Below, piece by piece: positions 47,315 through 58,910 of a DNA stretch of 64,000 bases. Both the position numbers and the translations under genes were made by a program. Source of the stretch: Penium margaritaceum (Eukaryota > Streptophyta > Zygnematophyceae > Desmidiales > Peniaceae). Under the pieces are notes generated by a model. It saw only the letters and a program-made list of their open reading frames with translations, had not been told where the DNA came from and ran no database searches. Position 1 is the stretch's first letter. Each line of letters opens with the position of its first letter. The stretch lies in contig SZWC01001545.1 of assembly GCA_023375785.1 (NCBI GenBank), positions 42,350 to 106,349 on the forward strand. Direction: 5' to 3'.

Positions 47315-48912
47315 TGTCGGAATATGAATCGAACAGAGCACAAAACCAGCCCGAGGGAAATTCTCGATAAAGGTTCAGCTTCAGCCAGAACCACCTCGGT
47401 CAGCACTCCTCACTAGCCGTTAATGGTCCTCGACCGACCAACGGACTTCCTACCGAGTCATCCCCTAATAAGCGGAATCGCCGCAAGCGCGTCCGGCTAG
47501 CGCATAAGAAGCCGTTGCTCATGCCTTTCCTCTGTCCTGCTGTATGTATGGAGGATGTTCATTCCCTCCTCAATTAACCAGAACAGTTATGCACATCCTG
47601 TTCTCTTTTGGTTCCGCGGCTTTGCCGCCGTGTCCTCACTCTGCTCTCACCCTGCCTTCGCCAACTTCGCCTGCCAGCTCTCGTCGCTTCATCACTCGTG
47701 ACTCTTTGCTGACTCCTTGTACATCTCTCGCCTCACTCCCGTGCTCTCTCACTGCTCCCTGTCTACCTTGGAGCTCCAGTCTCTAACCTCTCTTGAGGCC
47801 CTGAGGTTGACTCCCAGGGACTTCTTTTGCCCTACCACTTGTGTAAGTCGGCTTGCCCGCTTCTCCATGTCTCCGTGCTTCTGCCTGCTTCTGCTCCTGC
47901 CGTCCCCGCTCATTACATTCCTCTGTCATGGTATCAAAGCATCAGGTAACATCACCTGGTGTCCCGTGACCGTGTCATCGCTCTGCCGCCACCTACGCCT
48001 CCCTCCTCAAAGCTACACGTCTCCGCCGCCGTTTCCGCCGCCGTTTCCGCCGCCCCGCACCCCTCTGCTTCGTCAGCAGCTGACTTCAGCAGCATCGCTT
48101 AAAGTGCTCCTCGCGCTGATACAACGTCTTGTCATCCTAAGGAAGCCCTGTGCCTAGTCCGCGCCCGTGGCCAACAATTGGTGACTTGCCGTGCAGAACA
48201 GGCGCAAGCAGTACCCAAGCCGACGCCCACCGTCAATTTCCGAGAATCTTCCTGCCGCCTGCCATCTGCCACCTCGTGTCACCTCCGCCTCCACAAGCAC
48301 CTTCTCTCTTCTCCTCTCTCCTCATCAGCTTCATCTGCTCTATCTGCCTCATCTCCTCGCCGCACCGCGCCGCGTCCTCACACCGTCCTCTCGCGTAGTT
48401 AGCAGCAGCAGTGGACCTCCCGCCGTTAGGATATTGGACACCACTAGTCTTCCTGCTCCCACTGCGAGCCAACTGGGGAACAAGTCGTCACTCTCCTGAC
48501 AATCAAGCGGATCAGTGTCTCTGCTCGCCATACGACTTCCTCTGCTGCAACTGACTTCCTCTTGCTGCCAGGATATCGGACACCACCAGTCTTCCTGCTC
48601 GTCGGTCTCGGGCCAACTGGGGAACAAGCCGTCACTCTTCTGAAAGCAGAGACTTGGTTGTTGCATGCCGCCTCCCTCCTTGCCATCCTCTGCCTCTACC
48701 GCTCTGCCAACAGTCGTTCTCTTGCTCATCCGTACCTACCGCTGTCGCGCTCAACCTCCTTCCTCAAGCATCAGCTTCAGCTGGCTTCCTCAAGCCGCCC
48801 TCTGCCATCTGCATTGTTTACGCCGTCTTCTCATCAGCTCATCCTCATCTGCCTCCTCGAGCTGCTCTCAGCCCTCATCCGCGCCGCCTTCAGCATCCGC
48901 CGTCATCATCCG
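47315..48912 (+). mobile_element. LTR element 3, fragment A (5' LTR plus leader)
   Basis: A 614-bp LTR (47315-47928, TGTCGG...CTCTGTCA) is followed directly by TGGTATCAAAGC, a near match to the initiator-tRNA primer site, so the element reads on the plus strand. About 1 kb of C-rich interior follows and then stops at the duplication boundary. No second LTR and no gag-pol domain are present, so it is partial. The interior has a roughly 142-bp internal repeat (ATTGGACACCACTAGTCTTC near 48433; the related ATCGGACACCACCAGTCTTC near 48575). A matching LTR lies at 62716-63329. Confidence 0.82.
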
Positions 48913-50216
48913 TGGCTATTGTGTACAAAGCCTTGACAAAGTTGGCATGTGCCACTGACCATGACCACAAAATTATCCGAGTGACTTTAACTTATACCAA
49001 TTGTAACACGAGTTAGCCACGGTCAGAGTGCCCAATCACAGTGCACATGTACTATGCATGATCTTGCAGGAACAAACAAGGTAGAATACTGGTGGCTCGG
49101 TGTGGCTTTTGTGTGCAATACCTTGACAAAGTTGGCCTGTGCAACTAACCATGACCACAAAGATAACCAAGTGACTTTAACTTCTATGAATCATCACATG
49201 AGTCAGCCACGGTCAGACTACCCAGTCACAGTGCACGTGTGCTAGGCATAAACTTGTAGGTATGAACAAGGTCAAGCACTGGTGGCTCGGTGCGGATTTT
49301 GTGTGCGATGCATTGACAAAGTTAGCATGTGCCACTGGCCATGACCACAAACGTATCCAAGTGACTTTAACCTCTACGAATCGTGACACGAGTCAACCAC
49401 GGTCAGAGTTAACACTCACAGTGCACATGTACTATACATGACCTTGCTGGTATGAACAAGGTAAAAAACGGGTCACCTGGCACGACTATTGTGTGCAATG
49501 CCTTGACAAGTTGGCCTGTGCCACTGACCATGACCACAAATGTATCCAAGTACCTTAAACAGCTATGAATCATGACACGAGTCAGCCACGTTCAGAGTTC
49601 CCAATCACAGTGCACGTGTACTAGGCATGTCCTTGCAGGTATAAGCAAGGTAGAATACTGGTGGCTCGGTGTGGCTATTGTGGATAATGCCTTGACAAAG
49701 TTGGCATGTGCCACTGACCATGATCACGAATTTGTCCAAGTGATTTTAACTTATAGGATTTGTAACACGAGTCAGCCACGGTCAGAGTGCCCAATCACAG
49801 TGCACATGTACTATGCATGATCTTGCAGGAACAAACAAGGTAGAATACTGGTGGCTCGATGCGGCTATTGTGCGTAATCCCTTGACAAAGTTGGCATGTG
49901 CAACTGACCATGACCACAAATTTATCCAAGTACCTTAAACGTCTATGAATCATGACACGAGTCAGCCACAGTCAGAGTGCCCAATCACAGTGCACGTGTG
50001 CTAGGCATAAAATTGTAGGTATAAACAAGTGAAAACACCGGTGGCTCAGGTTTGCTATTGTGCGGGATGCCTTGACAAAGTTTGCATGTGCCACTGACCA
50101 TGACCACAAACGTATCCATGTGACTTTAACTTCTACGAACCGTAGCACGAGTCAGCCACGGTCTGAGTGCCCAATTACAATGCACGTGTACTATGCATGA
50201 CGTTGCAGGTATAAGC
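48913..50216 (+). repeat. 190-bp satellite, plus orientation, start of duplication copy 2
   Basis: About seven monomers matching 37610-38915 monomer by monomer. It ends at GCAGGTATAAGC before LTR element 2B. No gene is seen. Confidence 0.94.
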
Positions 50217-50965
50217 TGTCAGTATTTTGGAGGAGGCCACATTCTCACTGATGAACTAGAGGATAGAGTCTGGTGCGTTCCAAAGGCGTGGGCAAGCTCG
50301 TGGGGCGAGCCGCAGCGCCAAAGCGCGGGCTACGTCCTAGACTGTGCCGCAGCAACACTCAGGTCAGCATGATGGAGTTGACATAAGAGATGGAATTCAG
50401 GAAACACGGCTGGTAGAATATTGTCAGTACTTGGCTTGGGTGCAGCACCGAAGGTGCGTGCGCGATGAAGGAGGTAGGGGCCGCAGCGTAGTGAAGGCGG
50501 GCCGATGATGATTGAGTAAGATAGGACCACGGTACTATGATGCGGGCAAGCCAGCGGGGCGAGCCACAGCAACCATGTGTGGGCCGCGAGTGAGTGGAGA
50601 CGAACAAGCGGAGCAGAACGTAGGAGAGTGTGAGGCTGCAGAGTCAGGAAAACCGGGCTCACCACACTGACAAATGGAGCAAGTGTGCCGCAGCTGGAAG
50701 GCGGGCACATGCGATAATGAACGAAGAAGACGCCGCAGCCACAAGGGCGGGCATGAACAGAAGCATTGACTGATGGAGGCAAGAAAGGCACGGAGACTTG
50801 ATTGAACCACAAGGGTTAACTTATTGCATGCAACTACAAGAATGTTAAAAGTAGTCCTACTGCTTGTCCTAGGTATGAAGGGGCAACTGGACATTGTGGC
50901 CGTGTGGGATGTTTGACGACAAGGACCATGAGGATTCCCAGTGACATTGATAATGATTTCCAACA
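50217..50965 (-). repeat. Element 2B, 3' LTR (left copy)
   Basis: Direct repeat starting TGTCAGTATTTTGG and ending TTTCCAACA. It shares variants with the left LTR of copy A, for example GGGCTACGTCCTAGACTGTG. Confidence 0.85.
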
Positions 50966-53001
50966 GTCCCCCAGAATGTCACAATGTGATCAACATGAGG
51001 AGGAGTGAAGCAGTGGGACCAAAAAGGAAGACCAAGGAGTGGTGGAGAGTATGCTGGGATGATGATGGGAGTTTGGACAGTGCCTTGGACTGAGGGTGAC
51101 GGTGGCACGTTGTAGTGATGCTGGAGTGCAAGAGACGGGGGAAATGAATCACACGAGAATGATATGACTTGTGAAAATGGAAGACTGTGAAGTGAGAGTC
51201 TATATGAGTCTTGGGGTGAAGAATCTCATAGGCATTGGGGTAGTCAGAAGCAGTCCACTGGGGACTGAGAGTGGAGGTTAGCAAGGAAAGATGACACAAA
51301 CGGAAATGACAGAAGATATGGAGATCTGGAATGAAGATGCATGAAAAGGAGTGTATTGAACAAGGTGTTACTGCGACGAGAGTCCTCTGAGAGAAAGGAA
51401 GTCTGCAGGACAGGTGAGAGAAGAGAAAGCTGGGACACCAAGGTCAGGGAAGGCGTCAGGGATGAAGCGGCATCGTGGTTACTTGTGGTGGTATGCATGC
51501 GGCGCTGAGAGGAGATGCAGGTTGAAGGCTGAGATGGGAGGCTGGTGCAAGAGCTGGACAGAGACGAGCATGTGATGACATGTGGTGATAGCTTGGTGTG
51601 TCTGAGATACGCGTACTTGGAGTGTGACTCATGATTGCGAGAGGTTGCTTGTGCTTGTGTGTGGTTGGAAGTGGTGATGGGAGACGGGTTGCTTCTTGGC
51701 AGATCCAGGAAGCTGAAGGAGGTTGGATCATGTGAGAACCAAGGGTAGAGAGTAGTGAGTGCAAAATGAGCTGGAAGGGTGCTCAGGCAGTGCTCAATGA
51801 TTGTTTCAATCGTGCTGGTGATGGCATGGAAGACAGCAGGTAGGAAAGAAGCAAGATATAGTGCATGAAGAAGGAAAGTGGAGGTAAACAGACCCAAGGC
51901 ACAAGAAACCCAAAGGCAAAGGAGGGTGAGGTCACGAAGAAGAGCAGCAATGCTTTTGATGAATAGGAGGTTGATGGGAAGAGTGGTCAGGCCTTGGTGA
52001 ATTCTGGTTGCTGATGTCACTTGAGAGTTCTGATGCCACGTGGAGAGGGTGGAGCAGCGTGCACATAGACAGAGAGGAGTAGGACTGATGCTCTGTCCAG
52101 AGAGAGGTGCAAAGTGAAGACTGGTTAAACAGGCAGTGATGCCTTGGCCGACGAAGTGAAGCCGTTGCTGCTGCGGTACGGTGGATGTTGTGTTTTGGGA
52201 TCAGGGATGAGGTAGGAACAGTGTCTCAGCATGGAGTCTGAAGGTGAAAGTGACCAGTGTAGTAGCTCATGAGACAATATGGCGGAGTCCTTGCAGCACA
52301 ATCTTGTTCACTCGAGAAAAACAGTCTAGCGGACGACATCCATGAGATAGGTGGACAGTCATGCTCATTCTGACTTTGGAGAAAGAGGTGATGATCTTCT
52401 GCTGTTGTGGATGTAGTAGAGAAGATCTGATAGCTGATGAGGTCGTTGGAGCCTTTGTTGAGGCGAGGCGTTTGTTAAACAGGTTACCAAGACAAAGACA
52501 AGATGGAGCTTGGTGGAGATCGCTGATGATGAAGTGTTGCTACTGTTGTGCAAGGGGATGCTGTTGCTGGAAGTGCGGAAGCTGAGAATGCTGCTTCATT
52601 CTTTTAGTGAGGTGTAGTTGTACCAAACAGTGCCCATACACCGTTCAGTGATGCTGTCAGCACGGAGTCCGGTACTTAGGGAGGCGGATAACTGCTGGAT
52701 GCTCTGGGGGATGGAACTGCTGATGCTGTAATGACCGAGTGCTGCTTCCGGTGGTGGGGTACAGCTCGTTGCCGTGAGGAGCACCGTTCCTCAGCTGTGT
52801 CCATACACACCTGACGGATGTCGTTTTCACGTGGGATGCTGGCGAGGAAGACTGTTTGTGATTGGGAGATGATGTTCCCGCTGTTGCGGAGGCGGTTGCT
52901 GGTGAATTCTGCTTCGGCGAAGCGTGTCAGGCATCAGAAGACGTCAACGGCAGATGAACGAGGATGATTTGCTGAGGATCTTTTGCCATTCTCTTCTACA
53001 A

Positions 53002-54456
53002 TGTCAGTATTTTGGACGAGGCCACATTTTCACTGATGAACTAGAGGATTGAGTCTGGTGCGTTCCCGAGGCGCGGGCAAGCTCGTGGGGCAAGCCGCAG
53101 CGCCAAAGCGCGTGCTACGTCCTACACTGTACCGCAGCAACACTCGGGTCAGCATGATGAAGTTGACATAAGAGATGGAATATAGAAAACACGGCTGGTA
53201 GAAGATTGTCAAAACTTGGCGTGGACGCAGCACCAAAGGTACGGGCGCGATGAAGGAGGTAGGGGCCGCAGCGCAGTGAAGGCGGGCTGATGATGATTGA
53301 GTAAGAGAAAACCATAGCACTATGATGCGGGTAAGCCAGCGGGGCGAGCCACAGCAACCATGTGTGGGCCGCGAGTGAGTGAAGACGAACNNNNNNNNNN
53401 NNNNAGGCGCGGGCGAGCTCGTGGGGCAAGCCGCAGCGCCAAAGCGCGTGCTACGTCCTACACTGTACCGCAGCAACACTCGGGTCAGCATGATGAAGTT
53501 GACATAAGAGATGGAATTTAGAAAACACGGCTGGTAGAAGATTGTCAGTACTTGGCGTGGACGCAGCACCAAAGGTACGGGCGCGATGAAGGAGGTAGGG
53601 GCCGCAGCGCAGTGAAGGCGGGCTGATGATGATTGAGTAAGAGAAAACCATAGCACTATGATGCGGGTAAGCCAGCGGGGCGAGCCACAGCAACCATGTG
53701 TAGGCCGCGAGTGAGTGAAGACGAACGAGCGGAGCAGAACGCAGGAGAGTGTGAGGCCGTAGAGTCAGGAAATCCGGGCTTACCACACTGACAAATAGAG
53801 CAAGTGTGCCGCAGCCGGAAGGCAGGCAGATGCGATAACGAACGAAGAGGACGCCGCAGCCACAAGGGCGGGCATGAACAGAAGCATTGACTGATGGAGG
53901 CAAGAAAGGTACGGGGACCTGATTGAACCACAAGGGTTAACTTAATACATGCAATTACAAGAGCGTTTATAGCAGTCCTGGTGCTAGTCCTAGCTAGGAG
54001 TTTTTTGGCTACAATGGGAGATGCGAGAGCAGAAGCCGCAGACGCGCTTGTGCTGTGGCAGCTGGTGATGCCTTCGGTTTTCCTGGAGCTTGTGGTACCA
54101 CTTCGAGACGGACCCGCCAGTCCCGTTGTGTTGTCGGCATGCGGGGACCGGGCCGCGGTTGTTTCGCTTCGTTGGCGGGAGCTGCGGGATTCACCGTCGG
54201 TCTCCGGTCACATCGGACGGCTCAGAAGGATTGTCCAATAAGGGCGCAATCACTAGAGGCGGGGACAGCGAAGCTCATCTGGCCGTTGCCAAACCAGGCT
54301 GTTGAGCCCCCCGCGGTTGCAGGGATGCACCAGGCGGACGTGAACCAGGTTCCCTGGAATTTCCTCGGAAGGGACAATTGGACATTGTGGCCGGGTGGGA
54401 TATTTAACAACAACAACCATGAGGATGCCCAGTGACATTGAGAATTATTTCCAACA
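53002..54456 (-). repeat. Element 2B, 5' LTR (right copy), with assembly gap
   Basis: This direct repeat is lengthened by a segment that appears on both sides of a 14-base N run (the region before 53390 is repeated after 53405). The lengthening may be an assembly artefact. The outer end TTTCCAACA at 54456 adjoins satellite. Confidence 0.82.
53391..53404. other. Assembly gap (14 N) flanked by repeated sequence
   Basis: A short run of undetermined bases. GCCGCAGCGCCAAAGCGCGT and the roughly 300 bp after it occur on both sides, as expected from a mis-joined or unresolved repeat copy. Confidence 0.97.
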
Positions 54457-57400
54457 TATACAAGGTAAAATCCCGGTGGCTTGGTGTGGCTATTGTGCGC
54501 AATGCCTGGACAAAATTGGCCTGTGCAACTGACCATGACCACAAAGTTCACCAAGTGACTTTAACGTCTATGAGTCATCACATGAGGCAGCCACGGTCAG
54601 AGTGCCCAATCACAGTGCACGTGTACTATACATGACCTTGCAGGTATAAACAAGGTGAAAAACCGGTGACTTGGTGTGGCTATTGTGCGCAATGCTTTGA
54701 CAAAGTTGGCATGTGCCACTGACCATGACCAAAAAGTATACCAAGTGACTTAAACTTCCACGAANNTGTAACACGAGTCAGCCGCGGTCAGAGTGCCCAG
54801 TCACAGTGTACGTGTAATATGCATTACCTTGCAGGTATGAACAAGGTAAAAAACGGGTGGCTTGGTGTGGTTATTGTGCGCAATGCCTTCACAAAAATGG
54901 CATGTGCCACTGACCATGACCAAAAATTTATCCAAGTGACTTTAACATATACGAATTGCAACACCAGTCAGCCACGGTCAGAGTGCCCAATCACAGTGCA
55001 CATGTACTATGCATGCTCTTACAGGTGCAAATAAGGTAGAATACAGGTGGCTCGATGTGGCTATTGTGCGCAATGCCTTGACAAATTTGGCCTGTGCAAC
55101 TAACCATGACAACAAAAATGACAAAGGGACTTTAACTTCTAGGAATCATCACATGAGTCAGCCACAGCCAGAGTGCCCAATCACAGTGCATGTGTGAGAG
55201 GCATAAACTTGCAGGTGTAAACAAGGTTAAACACTGGTGGCTCGGTGCGGCTATTGTGCGTAATTTCTTGAAAACGTTGGCATGTGCCACTGACCATGAC
55301 CACAAAGTTTACCAAGTACCTTAAACGGCTATGAATCAGAACACGAGTCAGCCACGGTGAGAGTGTCCGATGACAGTACAGATATACTGGGCATGATCTT
55401 GTAGGTGCAAACAAGGTAGAATACTGGTGGCTCGGTGTGGCTATTGTGCGCAATGCCTTGACAAATTTGGCCTGTGCAACTAACCATGACCACAAAAAAA
55501 ACCAAGGGACTTTAACTTCTAAGAATCATCACATGAGTCAGCCACAGCCAGAGTGCCCAATCACAGTGCATGTGTGCTAGGCATAAACTTCCAGGTATAA
55601 ACAAGGTACTATACTTGTGGCTCGGTGCAGCTATTGTGCGCAATGCCTTGACAAATTTGGCATGTGCCACTGACTATGACCACAAAGTTTACCAAGTACC
55701 TTACACGGATATGAATCATGACACGAGTCAGCCACGGTCAGAGTGTCCAATAACAGTACAGAAATACTAGGCATGAGCTTGCAGGTCCAAACAAGGTAGA
55801 ATACTGGTGGCTCGGTGTGGCTATTGTGCGCAATGCCTTGACAAAGTTGGTGTGTGCCACTGACCATGACCATAAATGTATCCAAGTGACTTTTACTTCT
55901 ATTGATCATAACACGAGTCATCCGCGGTCAGAGTGTCCAATCACAGTGCAGATGTACTAGGCATGATCTTGCAGGTGCAAACAAGGTACAATACTGGTGG
56001 CTTGGTGTTGCTATTGTGCGCAATGCCTTGACAAAGGTGGCATGTGCCACTGATCATGGCCACAAAGTTTACCACGTGAGTTTAACTTCTACGAATCGTA
56101 ACACAAGTCAGCCACGGTCGGAGTGCCCAATCACGGTGCACATGCACTATGCATGACCTTGCTGGTACAAACAAGGTAAAAACCCGGCTGGCTTGGTGTG
56201 GCTATTGTGTGTAATGCATTGACAAAGTTGGCACGTGCAACTGACCATGACCACAAAGTAAACCAAGTGATTTTAACTCCTACAAATTGTAACACGAGTC
56301 AGCCGCGGTTAGAGTTCCCAATCACTGTGCAAATGTACTATGCATGACATTGCAGGTATAAACGAGGTAGAATATTGGTGGCTCGGTGTGGCTATTGTGC
56401 ACAATGCCTTGACAAAGTTGGCATGTGCCACTGACCATGACCACAAAGTTTACCAAGTGACTTTAACGTTCATGAATTGTAACATGAGTCAGCCACGGTC
56501 AGAGTGCCCAATTACAGTGCACATGTACTATGCATGACATTGCATGTAAAAACAAGGTAAAAACCCGGTGACTCGGTGTGGCTATTGTGCGCAATGCCTT
56601 GACAAAGTTTGCATGTGCCACTGACCATGACCACAAAGTGTACCAAGTGACTTTAACTTATATGAATCATCACATGAGTCAGCCACAGTCAGAGTATCCA
56701 ATCACAGTGCACGTATACTATGCATGACCTTGCAGGTATAAACAAGGTAAAACATTGGTGGCTTGGTGTGGCTATTGTGTGCAATGACTCGACAAAATTG
56801 GCATGTGCCACTGACCATGACCACAAAGTGTACCAAGTGACTTTAACGCATTGTAACACGAGTCAGCCACGGTCAGAGTGCCCAATCACAGTGCATATGT
56901 TCTATGAATGACCCTGCAGGTATAAAAAAGTTAAAAAACCGGTGTCTTGGTGTGGCTATTATGCACAACGCCTTGACAAAGTTGGCATGTGCCACTGACC
57001 ATGCCCACAAAGTTTACCAGGTGACTTTAACTTCTATGAATCATCACATGAGTCAGCCACAGTTAGTGTGCCCAGTCACAGTGCACGTGAACTATGCATG
57101 ACCTTGCAGGCATAAACAAGGTAACAATTTGGTGGCTTGGTGTAGCTATTGTGCGTAATGCCTTGACAAAATTGGCATGTGCCACTGACCATGACCACAA
57201 AGTGTACCAAGTGACTTTGACTTCTACGCATCGTAACACGGGTCAGCCATGGTCAGAGTGCCCAATCACAATGCAAATCTAACATGCATGACCTTGCAAG
57301 TGTAAACAAGGTCAAAACCCGGTGGCTTGGTGAAGATATTGTGGGCAATGCATTGACAAAGTTGGCCTGTGAAACTAACCATGACCACAAAGTGAACCAA

Positions 57401-58465
57401 GTCATTTTAAACATATGAATCATCACATCATCATCATCATCATCATCATCATCCAAGTACCTTAACCAGCTATGATTAATGACACGAGTCAGCAACGGTC
57501 ATAGTGCCCAATCATAGTGCACGTGTAATATGCATGACGTTGCAGGTATAAACAAGGTAAAAACCCGATGGCTTGGTGTGGCTTTTGTGTGCAATGCCTT
57601 GACAAAGTTTGCATGTGGAACTGATGATGACCACAAATTTATCCAATTACTTTAAACGTCTATGAATCATGACACGAGTCAGCCACGGTCAGCGTGCCCA
57701 ATCACAGTGCATATGTACTATGCATGACCTTGCTGGTATGAACAGGGTATGAACCGGGTAGCTTGGCATGGCTATTGTGCGCAATGCTTTGACGAAATTG
57801 GCCTGTGCCACTGACCATAACCACAATTTATCCAAGTATCTTAAACGGCTATGAATCATGAAACGATTCAGCCACGGTCAGAGTGCCCAGTCACAGTGCA
57901 CGTTCGCTAGGCATAAACTTGCAGGTATGAACAATGTAAAAACCTGGTGGCTTGGCATGGCTATTGTGGGCAATTCCCAAAAAAACCTTGGCATGTGCCA
58001 CTGACCATGACCACAAATTTATCCAAGTGACATTAACTTCTATGAATCATAACATGAGTCAACCACGGTCAGAGTGCCCAATCACAGTGCACGTGTAGTA
58101 TGCATGACCTTGCAGGTATAACCAATGTAAAAACCCAGTGGCTTGGCATGGCTATTGTGGGCAATGCCTTGAAAACGTAAGCATGTGCGACTGACCATGA
58201 CCACAAATTTATCAAAGTGACTTAAAATTCTACGAATTGTAACACGAGTCAGCCACGGTCAGAGTGCCCAATCACACTGCACGTGTGATATGCATGACCT
58301 TGCAGGTATAAACAAGGTAAAGAACCGGTGGCTTGGTTTGGCTTTTGTGTGCAATGCCTTGGCAAAGTTGGCCTGTGCAACTGACCATGACCACAAATGT
58401 ATCCAAGTGGCATTAACTTCTATTGATCATAACACGAGTCAGCCATGGTCAGAGTGTCCAAACAC
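54457..58465 (+). repeat. 190-bp satellite, plus orientation, between element 2B and the hAT transposon
   Basis: About 21 monomers, paralogous to 43109-47131. Two ambiguous bases are at 54765-54766. The block ends with CCAAACAC (58458-58465), the left target duplication of the hAT insertion; most monomers read CCAATCAC here. No gene is seen. Confidence 0.95.
57426..57452 (+). repeat. (CAT)n microsatellite, duplicate locus
   Basis: About nine CAT triplets at the position paralogous to 46082-46123, so its length has changed since the segmental duplication. Confidence 0.92.
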
Positions 58466-58575
58466 CAGTGTTCACCTTGGGCCATCGGACATCGACGCCC
58501 ATCGATGCCCATCGGTCCATCGACGGACCTGTGTTCAGGGACATCGATGTGACCTCACATGTAGGTGCCTAAAAT
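58466..58575 (+). repeat. hAT left end: terminal and subterminal motifs
   Basis: Starts CAGTGTTCACCTTGGG and continues with CCATCGG, GACATCGA and CATCGATG at short spacing. The same three motifs in the same order appear inward from the other end. In hAT elements such subterminal repeats are bound by the transposase; that role is assumed here by analogy. Confidence 0.75.
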
Positions 58576-58910
58576 GGCCACCAAAGCCTAGAAAGCAGTG
58601 GTCATGAACACGACAATTAAATTTCTGTCACTTTAAGCATGCCATACTTTCATTCCTTGGTCATAATTTGCAATGTGTCCTGCCTTTGCACAAAACACAC
58701 CTTCAGACAGCTTGCATTGTACAATTATCAATGAACTGTTGTTGGTTGCATTGTACTACATTAGACGCAATAGAGACGGCCAAACATTCCATGAATACAG
58801 TGGAAGGGAGCAGGGATGGAAAATGAAGACAATGTATTAATTGGCATTTGAAAACATCATGGCCATTTTGCAGATAACATGTCATGCACTAGTAGTTGCT
58901 GCTACAAGTT
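58576..58910. other. 3' non-coding part of the hAT element
   Basis: A/T-richer sequence between the left subterminal motifs and the end of the transposase frame. I see no gene or strong structure in it. On the minus strand it would hold the transcript's 3' end and poly(A) signal; none is clear enough to mark. Confidence 0.6.

Larger units (their letters stand above)
37610..48912 (+). repeat. Tandem segmental duplication, copy 1 (about 11.3 kb)
   Basis: Satellite, LTR element 2A, satellite and LTR element 3 fragment occur in the same order and with the same junctions as in 48913-63534. Monomer-specific variants (such as GAGTTAACACTCACAG near 38105 and near 49407) are shared, proving duplication of a block and not independent satellite drift. 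Satellite parts differ by up to about 7% in the stretch I compared by eye; the LTR parts by about 2-3%. Confidence 0.9.
50217..54456 (-). mobile_element. LTR retrotransposon element 2, copy B
   Basis: The duplicated counterpart of 38916-43108, with the same satellite junctions (TATAAGC on the left, TATACAAGG on the right). The LTRs are 50217-50965 and 53002-54456, unequal in length; the right one contains an assembly gap and a repeated segment. The interior of about 2.0 kb has minus-strand open frames up to 258 codons (51244-52020), rich in Ser, Leu, Thr and Pro, with no domain I recognise. It is non-autonomous or broken, and inherited by duplication rather than by a fresh insertion. Confidence 0.86.

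Noticed and set aside
48160-48940. Several overlapping open frames in the C-rich leader of LTR element 3A
   Set aside because: Open on both strands because of C/T-rich composition and an internal 142-bp repeat; no conserved domain.
51244-52020. 258-codon minus-strand frame in LTR element 2B as a gene
   Set aside because: No recognisable domain, the corresponding region of copy A is not open over the same length, and it lies in the interior of a decayed LTR element. Listed only as part of the fossil.
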